Position numbers and translations under genes: made by a program. The notes under the pieces are model-generated. The model searched no databases and was not told where the DNA came from. It saw only the letters and a list, made by a program, of their open reading frames with translations. Positions 63,695 to 64,000 of a stretch of 64,000 bases of DNA are shown here, piece after piece (position 1 is the first letter of the stretch; every line of letters begins with the position of its first letter). This DNA comes from Roseomonas xinghualingensis (GTDB lineage: Bacteria; Pseudomonadota; Alphaproteobacteria; Acetobacterales; Acetobacteraceae), in contig NZ_JAOXLP010000008.1 of the NCBI RefSeq assembly GCF_025791835.1, positions 91,658 through 155,657 on the forward strand, read 5' to 3'.

Positions 63695-64000
63695 CCGGCG
63701 GCTGTGAAGAGGTTGGCGCACTCGGCTGGTGTGAACTGGGGGAGTGCGGTCCCGATGACGGTCCAGAGGTCGTCGAGGTTGCGGGCGGCGGCTTTGCGCA
63801 GGATGGCCTTGAGCTTGGCGAAGGCAGTCTCGATGGGGTTGAAGTCAGGAGAGTAGGGCGGCAGGTAGCGGAGGGTGGCGCCCGTGGCCTGGATGGCGGC
63901 GCGGGTGTGCTGGCCCTTGTGGGCGGGCAAGTTGTCCATGATGACGATGTCACCGGGCCGGAGTGTCGGCACCAGCACCTGGTCGATGTAGGCGGCAAAG
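63664..64000 (-). mobile_element. IS630-family insertion sequence (one end)
   Basis: One end of an IS630-type element. The junction is a CTAG at 63663-63666, the tetranucleotide that IS630 prefers, where the TA is duplicated on insertion. The element end starts GAGCAGACTCCGTTCATTCG. The transposase gene occupies nearly all of the visible part; the other terminal repeat is outside the window. Confidence 0.75.
63679..64000 (-). CDS. IS630-family transposase (C-terminal part)
   Basis: About 106 C-terminal residues of a DDE transposase; the N-terminus is outside the window. The second catalytic Asp is in DIVIMDNLPAHKG, and the third acidic residue in YLPPYSPDFNPIETAFAKLK. The ending FTPAECANLFTAAGYEPE is typical of alphaproteobacterial copies. 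The frame is open to base 64000, so the visible part is intact. Confidence 0.9.
   Translation of the reverse strand, partial: FAAYIDQVLVPTLRPGDIVIMDNLPAHKGQHTRAAIQATGATLRYLPPYSPDFNPIETAFAKLKAILRKAAARNLDDLWTVIGTALPQFTPAECANLFTAAGYEPE

Overview
The window is a piece of a high-GC alphaproteobacterial chromosome, most likely from the Acetobacteraceae (Roseomonas-like). This rests on very high GC coding, the block rne / amiC-mrcA-prfB, an ArsR-methyltransferase fusion next to metH, DctPQM and Bug-type uptake genes, pyruvate phosphate dikinase after glyQS, and an IS630-type element at the right edge. No search was run, so the taxonomic placement is inference from gene content. No rRNA, tRNA, CRISPR array or prophage was seen.

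Layout. 0-9.7 kb: the 5' part of an acetyltransferase gene and RNase E on the minus strand; divergent from them amidase AmiC, PBP1A, release factor 2 and a DUF1643 protein (RNA turnover, cell wall, translation). 9.7-17.1 kb: a minus-strand stretch with an unusual ROK-type kinase, an MFS carrier, a PAT-like acetyltransferase, an acyl-CoA ligase/enoyl-CoA hydratase pair and an MHS-family symporter. 17.1-22.0 kb: a TRAP operon (DctP, DctQ, DctM) with a hydratase-like protein coupled to its end, and a ferredoxin-NADP reductase. 22.0-24.7 kb: two acetyltransferases around an amidase. 24.7-32.0 kb: a methionine/cobalamin block: a small CxCC protein divergent from an ArsR-methyltransferase regulator, then metH, a CDF metal transporter, TonB and PduO-type cobalamin adenosyltransferase. 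32.1-35.7 kb: PACE efflux pump with divergent LysR, then a double-KaiC ATPase coupled to a stand-alone receiver protein. 35.9-38.2 kb: M20 deacylase and threonine-synthase-like enzyme. 38.4-45.0 kb: a compact modification cluster (phytanoyl-CoA-type dioxygenase, acetyltransferase, two methyltransferases, DegT-like PLP enzyme, MFS exporter, LysR). 45.1-53.2 kb: DUF2076, CoA-binding protein, membrane GH17 enzyme, Bug/FAD-oxidoreductase operon, DUF892 ferritin-like protein, DUF167, a membrane protein and panC. 53.2-63.7 kb: MerR/ZntA metal resistance with a textbook 19-bp-spacer promoter, a ketosteroid-isomerase-like protein, glyQS, ppdK, nth and DUF2244, ending in the IS630 element.

The most interesting items are: a ROK kinase whose C-terminal lobe precedes its N-terminal lobe (apparent circular permutation); a P-loop-less CobW-like CxCC protein sharing a palindromic control region with the metH operon; the KaiC-like/receiver pair; and the 38-44 kb modification cluster, which includes an apparent preATP-grasp/methyltransferase fusion and a PLP enzyme whose tail reads 136 bp into the gene on the other strand. 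Translational coupling (TGATG, ATGA or TAATG overlaps) links prfB/DUF1643, enoyl-CoA hydratase/ligase, dctM/hydratase-like, KaiC-like/receiver, PhyH/GNAT, methyltransferase/DegT, membrane protein/DUF167 and glyQ/glyS.
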